This document shows positions 55,312 through 64,000 of a stretch of DNA of 64,000 nt, one piece after another. This DNA comes from Comamonas fluminis (GTDB taxonomy: Bacteria > Pseudomonadota > Gammaproteobacteria > Burkholderiales > Burkholderiaceae_C). The stretch lies in assembly GCF_019186805.1 (NCBI RefSeq), contig NZ_CP066783.1:3609501-3673500 (forward strand), given 5' to 3'. A program made the translations under genes and the position numbers. The notes beneath the pieces were generated by a model. It was not told where the DNA came from, searched no databases, and saw nothing but the letters and a program-made list of their open reading frames with translations. Each line of letters starts with the position of its first letter. Position 1 is the first letter of the stretch.

Positions 55312-55559
55312 GGGCGCAAGTATCAAGGCTGAATGGGTAAAGATGCCCATCTTCGCGCAGTTCAAGGCCGACAGTAGAAGCGCCCTGATATGAACCGCCT
55401 AATGCCTGGCACATAGGCAAGCACAGGGCGGAAGACATCAACAGGCAAACCCTCCAATCCATCCCAACCCCGAGACAGCGAACCAGCACCGTTGCATCCG
55501 CTTGCCTGCGCCACGTTTCGCTGCGCACAGCAGCTGCGTTTTCAGGGTACGCTTGCCCC

Positions 55560-56036
55560 ATGTCTGAATCTTCCGCCCTGCCCAAAATCACTTTGCGCAA
55601 GAAAGCCTGGCTCTGGGCCAGCGCTGCTTTGTCTGCTGCCTGCCTTCTGACTGCCTGCCAGACGCCTCCGGGCGGCTCCTCATCCACATCAAGCCCACCC
55701 GCCGCATCCAAGACGTATCGCAAAGATGCAGCCCAGCATCTGTACTCTCGCAATGCAGATCGCATCTACAAAGGCATGCTCCCGCCCATGCTGTATGCCA
55801 TAGGCGTGCTGCAGATTCAGATTGATAGCAAAGGCCAGATCCGCAATCTGCACTGGCTGCGCAAGCCCAGCCATGCACCCGAGGTGGTTGCAGAGATCGA
55901 ACGCACCGTGCGCGCGGCAGCACCTTTTCCCGCAACCGGAAGCCGCTCCAACATCACCTATACCGACACCTGGCTGTGGGATCGGTCTGGGCGCTTTCAA
56001 CTCGATACGCTGTCCGAAGGTCAGCTAGGTCAGTAA
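55560..56036 (+). CDS. lipoprotein with TonB-C-like domain, function unknown
   Basis: 158 residues. A hydrophobic stretch ends in the lipobox LLTAC (Cys33), and a Pro/Ser-rich linker follows. The C-terminal 100 residues (RIYKGMLPPMLYAIGVLQIQ, then HAPEVVAEIERTVRAAAPFP) read like the TonB C-terminal fold. Lipidation in place of the N-terminal TonB helix would mean it cannot pair with ExbBD in the usual way. It converges on the SYLF lipoprotein gene, with a shared terminator. The gap 55312-55559 holds nothing recognisable. Confidence 0.72.
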   Translation: MSESSALPKITLRKKAWLWASAALSAACLLTACQTPPGGSSSTSSPPAASKTYRKDAAQHLYSRNADRIYKGMLPPMLYAIGVLQIQIDSKGQIRNLHWLRKPSHAPEVVAEIERTVRAAAPFPATGSRSNITYTDTWLWDRSGRFQLDTLSEGQLGQ

Positions 56037-56083
56037 GAGCTGCCCGACACTGTTGTCGAACTCGCGCGCATTGCGTGAACCCC

Positions 56084-56115
56084 AAAAGAAAGCCGGCTAT
56101 GAAGCCGGCTTCTTT
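56084..56115. terminator. bidirectional terminator between two lipoprotein genes
   Basis: AAGAAAGCCGGCT and AGCCGGCTTCTT are complementary around a short ATGA loop, with an A-run on the left and TTTATT on the right. Confidence 0.85.
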
Positions 56116-56145
56116 ATTGGCAGCCCATCAGCTGCGCTTACAGGA

Positions 56146-56730
56146 TTACTCCACGATCTTGGTGATCTTGGTGCCTTGCAGAGACACGCCGGCTTCCAGA
56201 CCCACGTTGGTCAGCACATAGCTGGTAACAGGTGCGTCAACGGTGGTGGTATCGACACCGCCATTGGCACCGATCTTGCCAGCAGCCACGGTTGCGTCAG
56301 CACCGACGGACCAGCCATCGCTCTTGAGGAACTTGTCCAGCGCTTCCTGGGTGTTGAACACATAGATCACAGCCTTGGACTGGCCACCCGCTTGCCAGCC
56401 GATGGAAGCACCGGTGGTGCTGTAGTTGCCACGGTTATGACCGCCCACGCGCAGCACGCCACGGCCATGCTCCACACCCACCACAAAGCTGCCGCCAATC
56501 ACCGACGGGAAGATCAGCACGCCCTTGGCGTTCTGCACCATCTGCTTGGAGCCAGGAGCTGTCTGATACAGGCGCTCCAGTGCAGCGTTGGCACGGGTGT
56601 TGACAGTGGTTGCATCAGCACGAGGCGCAGAGGAAGTTTCTGGCTTGGTGGTCGTGCAAGCAGTCATGGAAACAGCACCGGCTACCACGGCCGCAGTCAG
56701 AGCCAGAGAACGCAGAGAGATTTGTCGCAT
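56146..56730 (-). CDS. SYLF/YSC84-domain lipoprotein
   Basis: A 194-residue lipoprotein, with lipobox SMTAC giving Cys25. The domain segments are LYQTAPGSKQMVQNAKGVLI, FPSVIGGSFVVGVEHGRGVL and SIGWQAGGQSKAVIYVFNT. SYLF proteins are proposed to bind lipids, and burkholderial homologues are small outer-membrane-associated lipoproteins. AAAGGA precedes the ATG at 56730. The 355-base gap behind it (56731-57085) holds no gene I can support. Confidence 0.88.
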   Translation of the reverse strand: MRQISLRSLALTAAVVAGAVSMTACTTTKPETSSAPRADATTVNTRANAALERLYQTAPGSKQMVQNAKGVLIFPSVIGGSFVVGVEHGRGVLRVGGHNRGNYSTTGASIGWQAGGQSKAVIYVFNTQEALDKFLKSDGWSVGADATVAAGKIGANGGVDTTTVDAPVTSYVLTNVGLEAGVSLQGTKITKIVE

Positions 56731-57085
56731 TGCTATTCCTTTCGTTGGGCGAATGTGGCAGGCACATTCCAAAGTTTTTAAAGGCCTGTGTGAGGCTTAT
56801 GGCTGCCGCAGAACCCTCTTCTGCACGGCGCCCCTCAGGACAAGGTTGACCCGATCCTAGTACGCCGAATCACCAAGTAAACCCTGCATTGCCAGCTTGC
56901 GTCATTGACCTACAAAGCGCAAGCGCATGTATCAAAAAGGACTCACAGCCCCGTCAGACGCTATCCCGCAAACCCTGGTTGGTCGCAATGCGGAAAAGGC
57001 CTCATAAACACTTGGAATGACACCAGACAAGCCCGTTCGGCGCTAGCATTCTTGATATGCCACAGGCGTCGATGAATGGATCTTC

Positions 57086-57472
57086 ATGAAAGTTTGGAAC
57101 TATTTACACAACCCTCGGGCGGCCATGGTGCTGCTGCGCACCACACTGGCCCTTCTCATGCTGTTTCATGGCTGGGCCAAGATTCGCCACGGCATTGGCG
57201 GCATCGAGCTGATGGTTGAGGCCCGTGGCGCCCCGGGCTGGCTGGCCTATGCCGTGTATCTGGGTGAGGTTGTTGCACCGCTGTTGCTGCTGGTGGGGCT
57301 GTGGGTTGTTCCTGCCGCACTGGTGATTGCGATCAATATGCTGGTGGCATTTTTTCTGGTGCACACCAAACAGGTGCTGATGCTGCAGAACTCGGGCGGC
57401 TGGTCGCTGGAGCTGCAGGCTTTCTTCTTTGTCACCGCCATCGTGGTGGCCATGGGTTCATCCAAGCAGTAA
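57086..57472 (+). CDS. DoxX family membrane protein
   Basis: A 128-residue inner-membrane protein with four hydrophobic segments. RTTLALLMLFHGWAKIRHGI near the N-terminus and VYLGEVVAPLLLLVGLWVVP in the middle are DoxX-family landmarks. The molecular function is not settled; links to redox or sulfur metabolism are known for some members. It is followed by a 93-bp inverted-repeat element shared with uraH. Confidence 0.88.
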   Translation: MKVWNYLHNPRAAMVLLRTTLALLMLFHGWAKIRHGIGGIELMVEARGAPGWLAYAVYLGEVVAPLLLLVGLWVVPAALVIAINMLVAFFLVHTKQVLMLQNSGGWSLELQAFFFVTAIVVAMGSSKQ

Positions 57473-57483
57473 TCGCACCCCTC

Positions 57484-57576
57484 AAAAACAAGAGCAGCTT
57501 GCGCTGACTACTTCTGGGCTTTCAAGTCAATCGCCTTGAAATGCAGGAATAGCATGCGCAAGCTGCTCTTGTTTTT
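57484..57576. repeat. 93-bp element with perfect 21-bp inverted arms
   Basis: AAAAACAAGAGCAGCTTGCG with a final C (57484-57504) is exactly complementary to 57556-57576, enclosing a 51-base loop. It lies between the convergent doxX-type and uraH genes. Outer T-runs suit bidirectional termination. The arm core is shared with the hairpin at 40161-40252. Confidence 0.88.
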
Positions 57577-57606
57577 AAAGGCTTCTTCAAGAAGAAGCCA
57601 TCGTGA

Positions 57607-57957
57607 TCAGGAACCGCGATAAGTGGAATAGCTCCAGGGGCTGACCAGCAAAGGCACGTGGTAGTGCTGCTCCACATTGGCCACGCCAAAGTCCAGGCTC
57701 ACCTTGTTCAGAAAGCTGGGCTCAGGCAGTTCAACGCCGCGTGCCTTGAAGTACGCCGCCACATCAAAAGTCAGGCGATAAGTGCCAACCTTGAGGGTGT
57801 TGTTGTCGAACAGAGGCGCGTCGGTGCGACCGTCGTGATTGAGCACCAGGCTCTTGATCAGCGTGGCCTTGTCGCCTTCGGTCGAAAACAGTTCAACGGC
57901 CATGCCAGCTGCGGGGCAGCCGTTCATGGTGTCGAGTACGTGGGTGCTCAGTCCCAT
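57607..57957 (-). CDS. uraH: 5-hydroxyisourate hydrolase (transthyretin-like)
   Basis: Hydrolyses 5-hydroxyisourate, the PuuD product, to OHCU. The 116-residue protein has the N-terminal signature HVLDTMNGCPAAGMAVEL, NHDGRTDAPL in the middle, and the C-terminal YSTYRGS tail that forms the active site. GAGGAG precedes the ATG. No OHCU decarboxylase gene is seen next to it. A Sec signal is absent, so the reaction is cytoplasmic. Confidence 0.96.
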   Translation of the reverse strand: MGLSTHVLDTMNGCPAAGMAVELFSTEGDKATLIKSLVLNHDGRTDAPLFDNNTLKVGTYRLTFDVAAYFKARGVELPEPSFLNKVSLDFGVANVEQHYHVPLLVSPWSYSTYRGS

Positions 57958-58187
57958 GGAAATCTCCTCACGGACAGTTCAAATCTGCCCTGGTTGTTGC
58001 AAGAACCAAGAACGCGGGCGCAGGCACCCCCGCCTCAGATGGTTAAAGTGTATACAGTTTCTGTACTCCATCAAAGGCTGTACAGACTTGACTTCTAGGC
58101 ACATACCCGCAAAGTCACCACCTCATGCAGAGAGCTGCGGCAGCCGCTTCTAAACTGAGTCAATTTGCCGCCCACCCGAAGACGCCT

Positions 58188-59996
58188 ATGCCATTACGCG
58201 CCACTGCATTCGCCACCAGCCTGGCGATTGCCACCATCAGCCTGACTGCATGCAGTAACGCACCTGAAAGCAAAACTGACCCGAAACCTACGATCACGGC
58301 TTCTGCGCCCACCGAAGCCGTTCAGCCCAGTGCAGCGCAGGCCGCCGCAGCGGCCTATGACTTTGGCATGGATATCTTCCATCCCGTGCAAGCCCGAAAT
58401 GGCATGGTGGCCAGCGAGCAGGAACTGGCCACGCAGATTGGCGTGGACATTCTCAAGGCCGGGGGCAACGCCATGGACGCCGCCGTGGCCGTGGGTTTTG
58501 CACTGGCCGTGGCTTTGCCCAATGCCGGCAATATTGGCGGCGGCGGCTTCATGATGGTGCATGACGCCCGAAGCGGCAAAGACATTGCGCTGGACTTTCG
58601 CGAAGTGGCACCTAAGGGCGCATCGCGCACCATGTACCTGGACGACAAGGGCAATGTGGTGGATGGCAAATCGCTATTCACCCATTACGCCGTAGGCGTG
58701 CCGGGTACCGTGGCAGGCATGACGCATGCGCTCTCGCGCTGGGGCTCCATGCCGCTGCCCGCGGTCATGGCTCCGGCGATTGAGCTGGCGGAAAAAGGCT
58801 ACCCCGTCAGCGCGACACTGGCCAAGACACTGAGCCAGGAAAAGAAAAATATGAGCCGCTGGCCTGCCACGCAGGCCATCTTCTGGAAAAACGGCACGCC
58901 GCTGCAAGCGGGTGAGCAACTGGTGCAGAAAGACCTGGCGCAGTCACTGCGCCTTATCAGCCAGCAAGGCGCCAAGGCCTTCTATCAAGGTGAAATTGCG
59001 CAGAGGATTGCCGCTGAAATGGCGCCTCATGCCAATGCCATCACGCTGCAGGACCTGCGCGACTACAAGGTGGTGGAGCGCGAGCCGGTGCGCGGAACTT
59101 ATCGCGGCTATCAGATCGTGACCATGCCGCCACCCTCTTCCGGCGGCGCGCACCTGCTACAGATTCTGAACATGATGGAGCGCTGGCCCATGCAGCAATG
59201 GGGCCCGAACAGTGCGCAAAGCGTGCACCACATGACCGAGGCCATGAAGCTGGCCTATGCCGACCGCGCGGAATATCTGGGCGACCCTGACTTTGTGAAG
59301 ATTCCGCTGCAAGGCCTGATCTCAAAACGCTATGCCAGCGAACTGGCTGCAGGCATCACACCCCGCCAAGCGCGGCCCAGCCAAAGCATCAAGCCCGGCA
59401 AGCCCCAGCCCTATGAAAGCGACCAGACCACGCATTACTCGGTGGTTGATAAAGCAGGCAATGCCGTGGCTGTGACCTATACGCTGAACACCAATTTCGG
59501 CAGCGGCATCGTGGCCAAGGGCACGGGAATCTTGCTCAATAACGAGATGGACGACTTCTCCGTCAAACCCGGCGTGGCCAATGCCTACGGCCTGCTGGGC
59601 GGCGATGCCAATGCGGTGCAAGCAGGCAAGCGGCCTCTGTCATCAATGACGCCCACCCTGGTGCTCAAAGACGGCAAACCTGTACTGGTCACAGGCAGCC
59701 CCGGCGGCGCACGCATCATCACGACGGTGCTGCAGCAAATCGTCAACTTCATCGACTACGGCATGAACCCGCTGGAAGCTGCGGCCACACCGCGCTTTCA
59801 CCATCAGTGGTCGCCCGATGAGCTGCGTGTGGAAAAAGGCTTCAGCGCCGACACGCTGAACCTTCTCAGGCAATGGGGACACAAGGTCGCAATCAAGCCC
59901 GCCATGGGCCGCACGCAGACCATTGAAATACAGGACGGCAAGCTGCTCGGTGCATCTGACCCACGCAACCCGGATGGCAAAGCCGCTGGTTACTGA
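58188..59996 (+). CDS. ggt: gamma-glutamyltransferase
   Basis: A 602-residue N-terminal-nucleophile hydrolase that acts on glutathione and gamma-glutamyl compounds. The signal ends in the lipobox SLTAC (Cys22). The large subunit shows GGNAMDAAVAVGFALAVALP and GFMMVHD. The autocleavage Thr lies in YESDQTTHYSVVD, followed by NTNFGSGIVAKGTGILLNNE, SSMTPTLVL and SPGGARIITTVLQ. The predicted location is the periplasm, anchored to a membrane as a lipoprotein. The start is taken as the ATG at 58188. A terminator follows. Confidence 0.93.
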   Translation: MPLRATAFATSLAIATISLTACSNAPESKTDPKPTITASAPTEAVQPSAAQAAAAAYDFGMDIFHPVQARNGMVASEQELATQIGVDILKAGGNAMDAAVAVGFALAVALPNAGNIGGGGFMMVHDARSGKDIALDFREVAPKGASRTMYLDDKGNVVDGKSLFTHYAVGVPGTVAGMTHALSRWGSMPLPAVMAPAIELAEKGYPVSATLAKTLSQEKKNMSRWPATQAIFWKNGTPLQAGEQLVQKDLAQSLRLISQQGAKAFYQGEIAQRIAAEMAPHANAITLQDLRDYKVVEREPVRGTYRGYQIVTMPPPSSGGAHLLQILNMMERWPMQQWGPNSAQSVHHMTEAMKLAYADRAEYLGDPDFVKIPLQGLISKRYASELAAGITPRQARPSQSIKPGKPQPYESDQTTHYSVVDKAGNAVAVTYTLNTNFGSGIVAKGTGILLNNEMDDFSVKPGVANAYGLLGGDANAVQAGKRPLSSMTPTLVLKDGKPVLVTGSPGGARIITTVLQQIVNFIDYGMNPLEAAATPRFHHQWSPDELRVEKGFSADTLNLLRQWGHKVAIKPAMGRTQTIEIQDGKLLGASDPRNPDGKAAGY

Positions 59997-60021
59997 GCCA
60001 CTTTTCAAAACCAAAAAACAA

Positions 60022-60051
60022 AAAAGCCGCGCTCCCCCGAGCGCGGCTTTT
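60022..60051. terminator. bidirectional terminator between ggt and glxR
   Basis: AAAAGCCGCGCTC and GAGCGCGGCTTTT form a 13-bp perfect stem with a CCCC loop, and A/T runs flank both sides. Confidence 0.93.
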
Positions 60052-60107
60052 CTTATGGGCGGCTACCGCTGTACGCGTCGCTTCACCGCCCTCCCCACCT
60101 GAGACTC

Positions 60108-61019
60108 TTACTCAGCCTTCTGGCCGATTTCGAAGTTTGCCTGAATTTCCAGAGCACGCACCATGCCGGAGTGGTCCCATGCAGCGCCGCCGTGAGCCAC
60201 GCAGCTGTTGAACAGCTCTTGAGCCTGAGCGGTGTTGGGCAGCGACACGCCCAGCTGACGAGCGCTGGACAGAGCCAGGTTCAGGTCCTTCTGGTGCAGA
60301 GCGATACGGAAGCCTGGGTCGAAAGTGCGCTTGATCATGCGCTCGGCGTGCACTTCCAGAATCTTGGAAGAAGCAAAACCACCCAGCAGAGCTTCACGCA
60401 CACGTGCTGGATCAGCACCGGCGCGCGATGCGAACAGCAGGGCTTCAGCCACGGCTTCGATGTTCAGAGCCACGATGATCTGGTTGGCCACCTTGGCAGT
60501 CTGGCCATCGCCGTTGCCGCCGACCAGAGTGATGTTCTTGCCCATCTTGTCGAACAAAGGCTTGACGCGAGCAAAGGCTTCGTCAGGGCCACCGACCATG
60601 ATGGAGAGCGTGCCGTTCTTGGCACCGACTTCGCCGCCGGAGACGGGAGCGTCCAGGTACTGAGCGCCCACGGCTTCGATGCGCTTGGCGAAGTCCTTGG
60701 TGGCCACGGGCGAGATGGAGGACATGTCCACCACGATCTTGCCGGTGCTGCCCTTCAGGCCAGCGGCCACGCCGTCTTCACCGAACAGCACCTTTTCCAC
60801 GTCGGGAGTGTCGGGCACCATGATGAAGATGATGTCAGCGCGCTCGGCCACGCCCTTGGCGGTGGTGCACTGGGTAGCGCTGGTTTCAGCGATGTTGGCA
60901 GGCACCTTGCCGTGGGTGTTCACGAACAGTTGGTGACCGGCAGAAATCAGGTGGCCGCACATGGGGGCGCCCATGATGCCCAGACCGATAAAGCCCAGCT
61001 TGAGAGACGATGCGTTCAT
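60108..61019 (-). CDS. glxR: tartronate semialdehyde reductase
   Basis: Reduces tartronate semialdehyde (or hydroxypyruvate-derived semialdehyde) to glycerate with NAD(P)H. The 303-residue beta-hydroxyacid dehydrogenase has LGFIGLGIMGAPMCGHL at the N-terminus, the substrate motif LDAPVSGGEVGAKNGTL, and the catalytic Lys in GDGQTAKVANQIIV. It is the last gene of gcl-hyi-glxR, as in Escherichia coli. A perfect 9-bp hairpin lies in the 81-base gap to hyi. Confidence 0.95.
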   Translation of the reverse strand: MNASSLKLGFIGLGIMGAPMCGHLISAGHQLFVNTHGKVPANIAETSATQCTTAKGVAERADIIFIMVPDTPDVEKVLFGEDGVAAGLKGSTGKIVVDMSSISPVATKDFAKRIEAVGAQYLDAPVSGGEVGAKNGTLSIMVGGPDEAFARVKPLFDKMGKNITLVGGNGDGQTAKVANQIIVALNIEAVAEALLFASRAGADPARVREALLGGFASSKILEVHAERMIKRTFDPGFRIALHQKDLNLALSSARQLGVSLPNTAQAQELFNSCVAHGGAAWDHSGMVRALEIQANFEIGQKAE

Positions 61020-61060
61020 GGTGTTCTCCTAAGTTTTTTGATAATCAAATTCGATAGCTT

Positions 61061-61085
61061 GAAGCGCTTACCTAGAAAGCGCTTC
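61061..61085. repeat. AGCGCTT hairpin between hyi and glxR
   Basis: GAAGCGCTT-ACCTAGA-AAGCGCTTC is a perfect 9-7-9 inverted repeat in the intergenic gap, of the same AGCGC type as other gaps. No T-tract follows on the coding strand. Confidence 0.6.
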
Positions 61086-61100
61086 CGGCCTTTTTATGTC

Positions 61101-61904
61101 TTATGCAGCGACTGCAGCTTTCTTCCAGCCGCCAATCTTTTCCAGCCAGCCCAGGCCCGATTCGGTGCCGTTGGCAGGCTTGTATTCGCAACCGATGTAG
61201 CCGTCGTAGCCGATGCGGTCCAGGTGCGCGAACAGGAAGGGGTAGTTGATCTCGCCCGTGCCGGGTTCGTTGCGACCGGGGTTGTCAGCCAGCTGAATGT
61301 GGCCAATGCGTGCCAGCTGCTTTTGCATGGTGGCAGCCAGTTCGCCTTCCACGCGCTGAGCGTGATAGATGTCGTACTGCACGAAGGCATTGGGCGCCCC
61401 CACTTCGTCCAGAATGGACAGCGCTTCATCTGTGCGGTTCAGGTAGAAACCGGGGATGTCAAAAGGATTGATCGGCTCGATCAGCAGGCGGATGTTGGCT
61501 GCGCTCAAAGCGGCAGCGGCAAAGCGTAGGTTTTCCACAAAAGTGCGACGCACCAAAGCAGCATCAGCGCCAGCGGGAACCTTGCCAGCCAAGCAGTTCA
61601 GCTGGGGCACGCCCAGTGCATGCGCATAGGTCACAGCCTTGGCCACGCCAGCGCGGAACTCGTCCACGCGTGTGGGGTCGCAGGCAATGCCGCGCTCGCC
61701 AGCATCCCAGTCGCCAGCGGGCAGGTTGTGCAGAACAATCTTCAGGCCCGTGGCGTCCAGACGCTCTTTGATCTCTTCCACAGTGTGTGCATAGGGGAAG
61801 AGGAATTCCACGGCTTCAAAGCCAGCGTTGGCGGCACGCTCAAAACGCTCGAGGAAAGGCACCTCGGTGAACAACATGCTCAGGTTGGCAGCAAAACGGG
61901 GCAT
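61101..61904 (-). CDS. hyi: hydroxypyruvate isomerase
   Basis: Interconverts hydroxypyruvate and tartronate semialdehyde. The 267-residue TIM-barrel protein of the xylose-isomerase-like family shows AANLSMLFTEVPFLERFERA, YAHALGVPQLNCLAGKVPAG, LLIEPINPFDIPGFYLNRTD with the metal Glu, VQYDIYHAQRVEGEL and GYIGCEYKPANGTESGLGW. The ATG at 61904 has GGAG eight bases upstream; a TTG two codons earlier is less likely. It lies between gcl and glxR. Confidence 0.95.
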   Translation of the reverse strand: MPRFAANLSMLFTEVPFLERFERAANAGFEAVEFLFPYAHTVEEIKERLDATGLKIVLHNLPAGDWDAGERGIACDPTRVDEFRAGVAKAVTYAHALGVPQLNCLAGKVPAGADAALVRRTFVENLRFAAAALSAANIRLLIEPINPFDIPGFYLNRTDEALSILDEVGAPNAFVQYDIYHAQRVEGELAATMQKQLARIGHIQLADNPGRNEPGTGEINYPFLFAHLDRIGYDGYIGCEYKPANGTESGLGWLEKIGGWKKAAVAA

Positions 61905-61950
61905 GGTCAAATCTCCAAAATCGCTAATAGTTGCAGGCGCTAGACGCCAA

Positions 61951-62046
61951 GCAAGGGCAGCCCCGCAGCGAAGGTGTCGTCCCCCTCCCCCTTGCGAGAG
62001 AGGGGGAAGCGGCGGGGCCGCCCAGGCAGAGCCGCTCAGGGGGTGG
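61951..62046 (+). repeat. GC-rich double-hairpin repeat, copy 3
   Basis: Contains GCAAGGGCAGCCCCGCAGCG, GTCGTCCCCCTCCCCC, GAGAGAGGGGGAAGCGGC and GCCGCTCAGGGGG. It lies ten bases behind the gcl stop, with the CCCCTGAGC end facing that stop. Related to copies at 14733-14820 and 41375-41450. Confidence 0.75.
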
Positions 62047-62056
62047 TTCTAGTTAA

Positions 62057-63847
62057 TCAGCCCAGCAGAGCCAGTGCGCTAGGCGCGTCAGCCTTTTCGG
62101 TGGCCAGGTCTTCGAACTCAACCACGTTGTCGATTTCGGCGCCCATGGAGATGTTGGTCACACGCTCCAGAATGCACTCGATCACCACAGGGGTCTTGTG
62201 CTCGGCCATCCAGGCTTCAGCCTGCTGCATGGCAGGTGCAAAGTCTTCAGCGCGGTGAACGCGGATGGCCTTGCAACCCAAGCCTTCAACGACCTTAACA
62301 TGGTCAACACCGTAGCCACGGGTCGCATCACCCTCATCCATGTTGATATTGTCGAACGCCAATTGCACGCAATAGTCGATGGAGAAAGCGCGCTGCGCCT
62401 GGCGAATCAGACCCAGATAGCTGTTGTTCACCAGCACGTGAACGTAAGGCAGCTTGAACTGTGCGCCCACGGCCAGCTCTTCGATCATGAACTGGAAGTC
62501 GTAGTCGCCAGACAGCGCCACGATCTTGCGAGCTGGGTCAGCAACGCGCACACCCAGGGCAGCAGGTGTAGTCCAGCCCAGAGGGCCGGCCTGACCGCAG
62601 TTGATCCAGTTGCGGGGCTTGTACACGTGCAGGAACTGAGCACCGGCGATCTGCGACAGACCGATGGTGGACACGTAAGTCGTGTCGCGGTCCAGCGTGT
62701 TGTTCATGCACTGGTACACGCGCTGGGGCTTCATCGGCACGTTGTCGAAGTTCGTCTTGCGCAGGAACTCGATGCTGTTCTTGCGACCTTGGCACTCGGC
62801 CACCCAGGCCTTGCGGCACTTGAGCTTGCCAGCAGCCTTCCACTCCTTGGCCACGGAAACGAATTGCTCCAGAGCTGCCTTGGCGTCGGAGACGATGCCG
62901 TAGTCAGGGGCGAACACGCGGCCGATTTGTGTGGGCTCAATGTCCACGTGCACAAACTTGCGTCCCTTGGTGTAGACCTCGACCGAGCCGGTGTGGCGGT
63001 TGGCCCAACGGTTGCCGATACCGAGCACGAAGTCCGAAGCCAGCATGTTGGCGTTGCCATAACGGTGGCTGGTCTGCAGACCGCACATACCGACCATCAG
63101 AGGGTGGTCATCAGGGATGGTGCCCCAGCCCATCAGTGTGGGGATCACGGGCACGTTCAGGATTTCGGCCAGCTCGACCATCAGGTCGGAAGCGTCGGCG
63201 TTGATGACACCGCCACCGGAAACCAGCAGAGGACGCTCGGATTCGTTGAGCATCTCGATGGCCTTCTCGGCTTGCTTGCGCGAAGCAGCGGGCTTGTAGG
63301 CAGCCAGAGGTTCGTAGGTGTCGATGTCGAATTCGATTTCAGCCAGCTGAACGTCGATAGGCAGGTCGATCAGCACAGGGCCGGGACGGCCGGAGCGCAT
63401 CAGGTGGAAAGCTTGCTGGAATGCGCGGGGCACTTGAGCAGGCTCCAGCACCGTGGTGGCCCACTTGGTCACAGGCTTGGCGATGGAAGCGATGTCCACC
63501 GCCTGGAAGTCTTCCTTGTGCAGACGCGAGCGAGGTGCCTGGCCTGTGATGCACAGAATTGGGATGGAGTCAGCGCTGGCCGAGTACAGGCCGGTGATCA
63601 TGTCGGTGCCAGCGGGGCCGCTGGTACCGATGCACACGCCGATATTGCCAGCGACGGCACGTGTGTAGCCTTCAGCCATGTGGCTGGCACCTTCCACGTG
63701 ACGGGCCAGAATGTGACCGATGCCGCCGTGGTTCTTCATTGCAGCATACAGCGGGTTGATGGCCGCACCGGGCACACCAAACGTCACGGTTACACCTTCT
63801 TTTTCGAGCACCAGGACTGCTGCGTCGATTGCTTTCATTTTGGCCAT
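62057..63847 (-). CDS. gcl: glyoxylate carboligase
   Basis: Condenses two glyoxylate molecules to tartronate semialdehyde and CO2. The 596-residue ThDP enzyme carries Val51 in ARHVEGASH, the residue that replaces the usual catalytic Glu in Gcl. It also has [15 protein letters not shown], the ThDP/Mg motif [15 protein letters not shown], and [19 protein letters not shown] precedes the ATG. First gene of gcl-hyi-glxR, divergent from a LysR gene with a perfect dyad between them. It uses glyoxylate from purine breakdown. Confidence 0.97.
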   Translation of the reverse strand: MAKMKAIDAAVLVLEKEGVTVTFGVPGAAINPLYAAMKNHGGIGHILARHVEGASHMAEGYTRAVAGNIGVCIGTSGPAGTDMITGLYSASADSIPILCITGQAPRSRLHKEDFQAVDIASIAKPVTKWATTVLEPAQVPRAFQQAFHLMRSGRPGPVLIDLPIDVQLAEIEFDIDTYEPLAAYKPAASRKQAEKAIEMLNESERPLLVSGGGVINADASDLMVELAEILNVPVIPTLMGWGTIPDDHPLMVGMCGLQTSHRYGNANMLASDFVLGIGNRWANRHTGSVEVYTKGRKFVHVDIEPTQIGRVFAPDYGIVSDAKAALEQFVSVAKEWKAAGKLKCRKAWVAECQGRKNSIEFLRKTNFDNVPMKPQRVYQCMNNTLDRDTTYVSTIGLSQIAGAQFLHVYKPRNWINCGQAGPLGWTTPAALGVRVADPARKIVALSGDYDFQFMIEELAVGAQFKLPYVHVLVNNSYLGLIRQAQRAFSIDYCVQLAFDNINMDEGDATRGYGVDHVKVVEGLGCKAIRVHRAEDFAPAMQQAEAWMAEHKTPVVIECILERVTNISMGAEIDNVVEFEDLATEKADAPSALALLG

Positions 63848-63920
63848 GAGGGTCTCCTAAAAACTTGGTTGAACTTTAGTCAAGACCTTTGCTTGCTGGA
63901 AGCCACTCTCAGACCATAAA

Positions 63921-63943
63921 ATTTATTCCAATGAAGAATAAAT
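63921..63943. promoter_or_regulatory. candidate LysR operator between gcl and lysR
   Basis: ATTTATTC-CAATGAA-GAATAAAT is a perfect 8-7-8 inverted repeat with T-N11-A geometry. It is 12 bases before the LysR start and about 75 bases before gcl. Confidence 0.65.
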
Positions 63944-63955
63944 AGGAGATAAAAC

Positions 63956-64000
63956 ATGGACCGACTCGACGCGATGCACATGTTTGTACGCGTGGTGGAA
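63956..64000 (+). CDS. LysR family regulator, N-terminal start (partial)
   Basis: Fifteen codons are visible: MDRLDAMHMFVRVVE, the usual opening of a LysR helix-turn-helix domain. AGGAG lies ten bases before the ATG. It is divergent from gcl and so probably regulates the glyoxylate operon. Confidence 0.75.
   Translation, partial: MDRLDAMHMFVRVVE

Noticed and set aside
62198..63919. Long plus-strand frame antisense to gcl
   Set aside because: Val/His/Gln-rich translation without domains; gcl is complete, with its Val51 and ThDP motifs.

Overview
The window looks like chromosomal DNA of a high-GC betaproteobacterium of the Comamonadaceae (Comamonas, Delftia or Acidovorax type). The reasons are overall protein character, kynABU and nadAB organisation, the Feo layout, BMP-type purine transport, a membrane urate oxidase of the PuuD type, many LysR regulators with divergent targets, and GC-rich intergenic hairpin repeats. 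This genus-level placement is inference from recognised families, not from a marker gene. I saw no tRNA, rRNA, insertion sequence, prophage or CRISPR array.

Layout. 1-5.1 kb: end of argD, argF, and a ferrous-iron module (feoA, feoB and a Cys-rich membrane peptide) flanked by two YkgJ-type proteins. 5.1-7.6 kb: PP2C phosphatase, then a LysE exporter with an AraC regulator. 7.7-14.7 kb: tryptophan-to-anthranilate catabolism (permease, kynB, kynU, kynA), interrupted by an unknown gene of different composition and by alkA and ada. 15-23.3 kb: MFS carrier, FAD monooxygenase, H-NS-like protein, CorC/HlyC-type protein, apaH, RhlE-type helicase, YpfJ-type metallopeptidase and a small membrane protein. 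23.4-28 kb: cyclic imino acid reductase, nadA-nadB and dcd.

28-64 kb is dominated by purine catabolism. It contains guanine deaminase; a minus-strand operon for purine/nucleoside uptake (ABC ATPase, two permeases, two BMP lipoproteins) that continues into a Rieske oxygenase and an adenine/adenosine deaminase; xdhC; PuuD urate oxidase fused to cytochrome c; 5-hydroxyisourate hydrolase; and gcl-hyi-glxR, which converts the glyoxylate end product to glycerate. Expected genes not present here are xdhA/xdhB, OHCU decarboxylase and the allantoin/ureidoglycolate steps, so they must lie elsewhere or be replaced.

Inside this stretch are two unrelated modules. One is a probable glutarate-catabolic pair: a GlaH/CsiD hydroxylase next to an FMN-dependent 2-hydroxyacid dehydrogenase, with a divergent LysR gene. 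The other is a dkgB-MFS-HIT run with its own divergent LysR gene.

The most interesting leads are the GlaH plus FMN-enzyme pair, where the usual LhgO is absent; the orphan Rieske oxygenase embedded in the purine operon; and a GC-rich hairpin repeat family found three times directly behind stop codons, always in the same orientation relative to the upstream gene. Start codons were chosen by family alignment from memory, ribosome binding sites and overlaps; no database search was possible.
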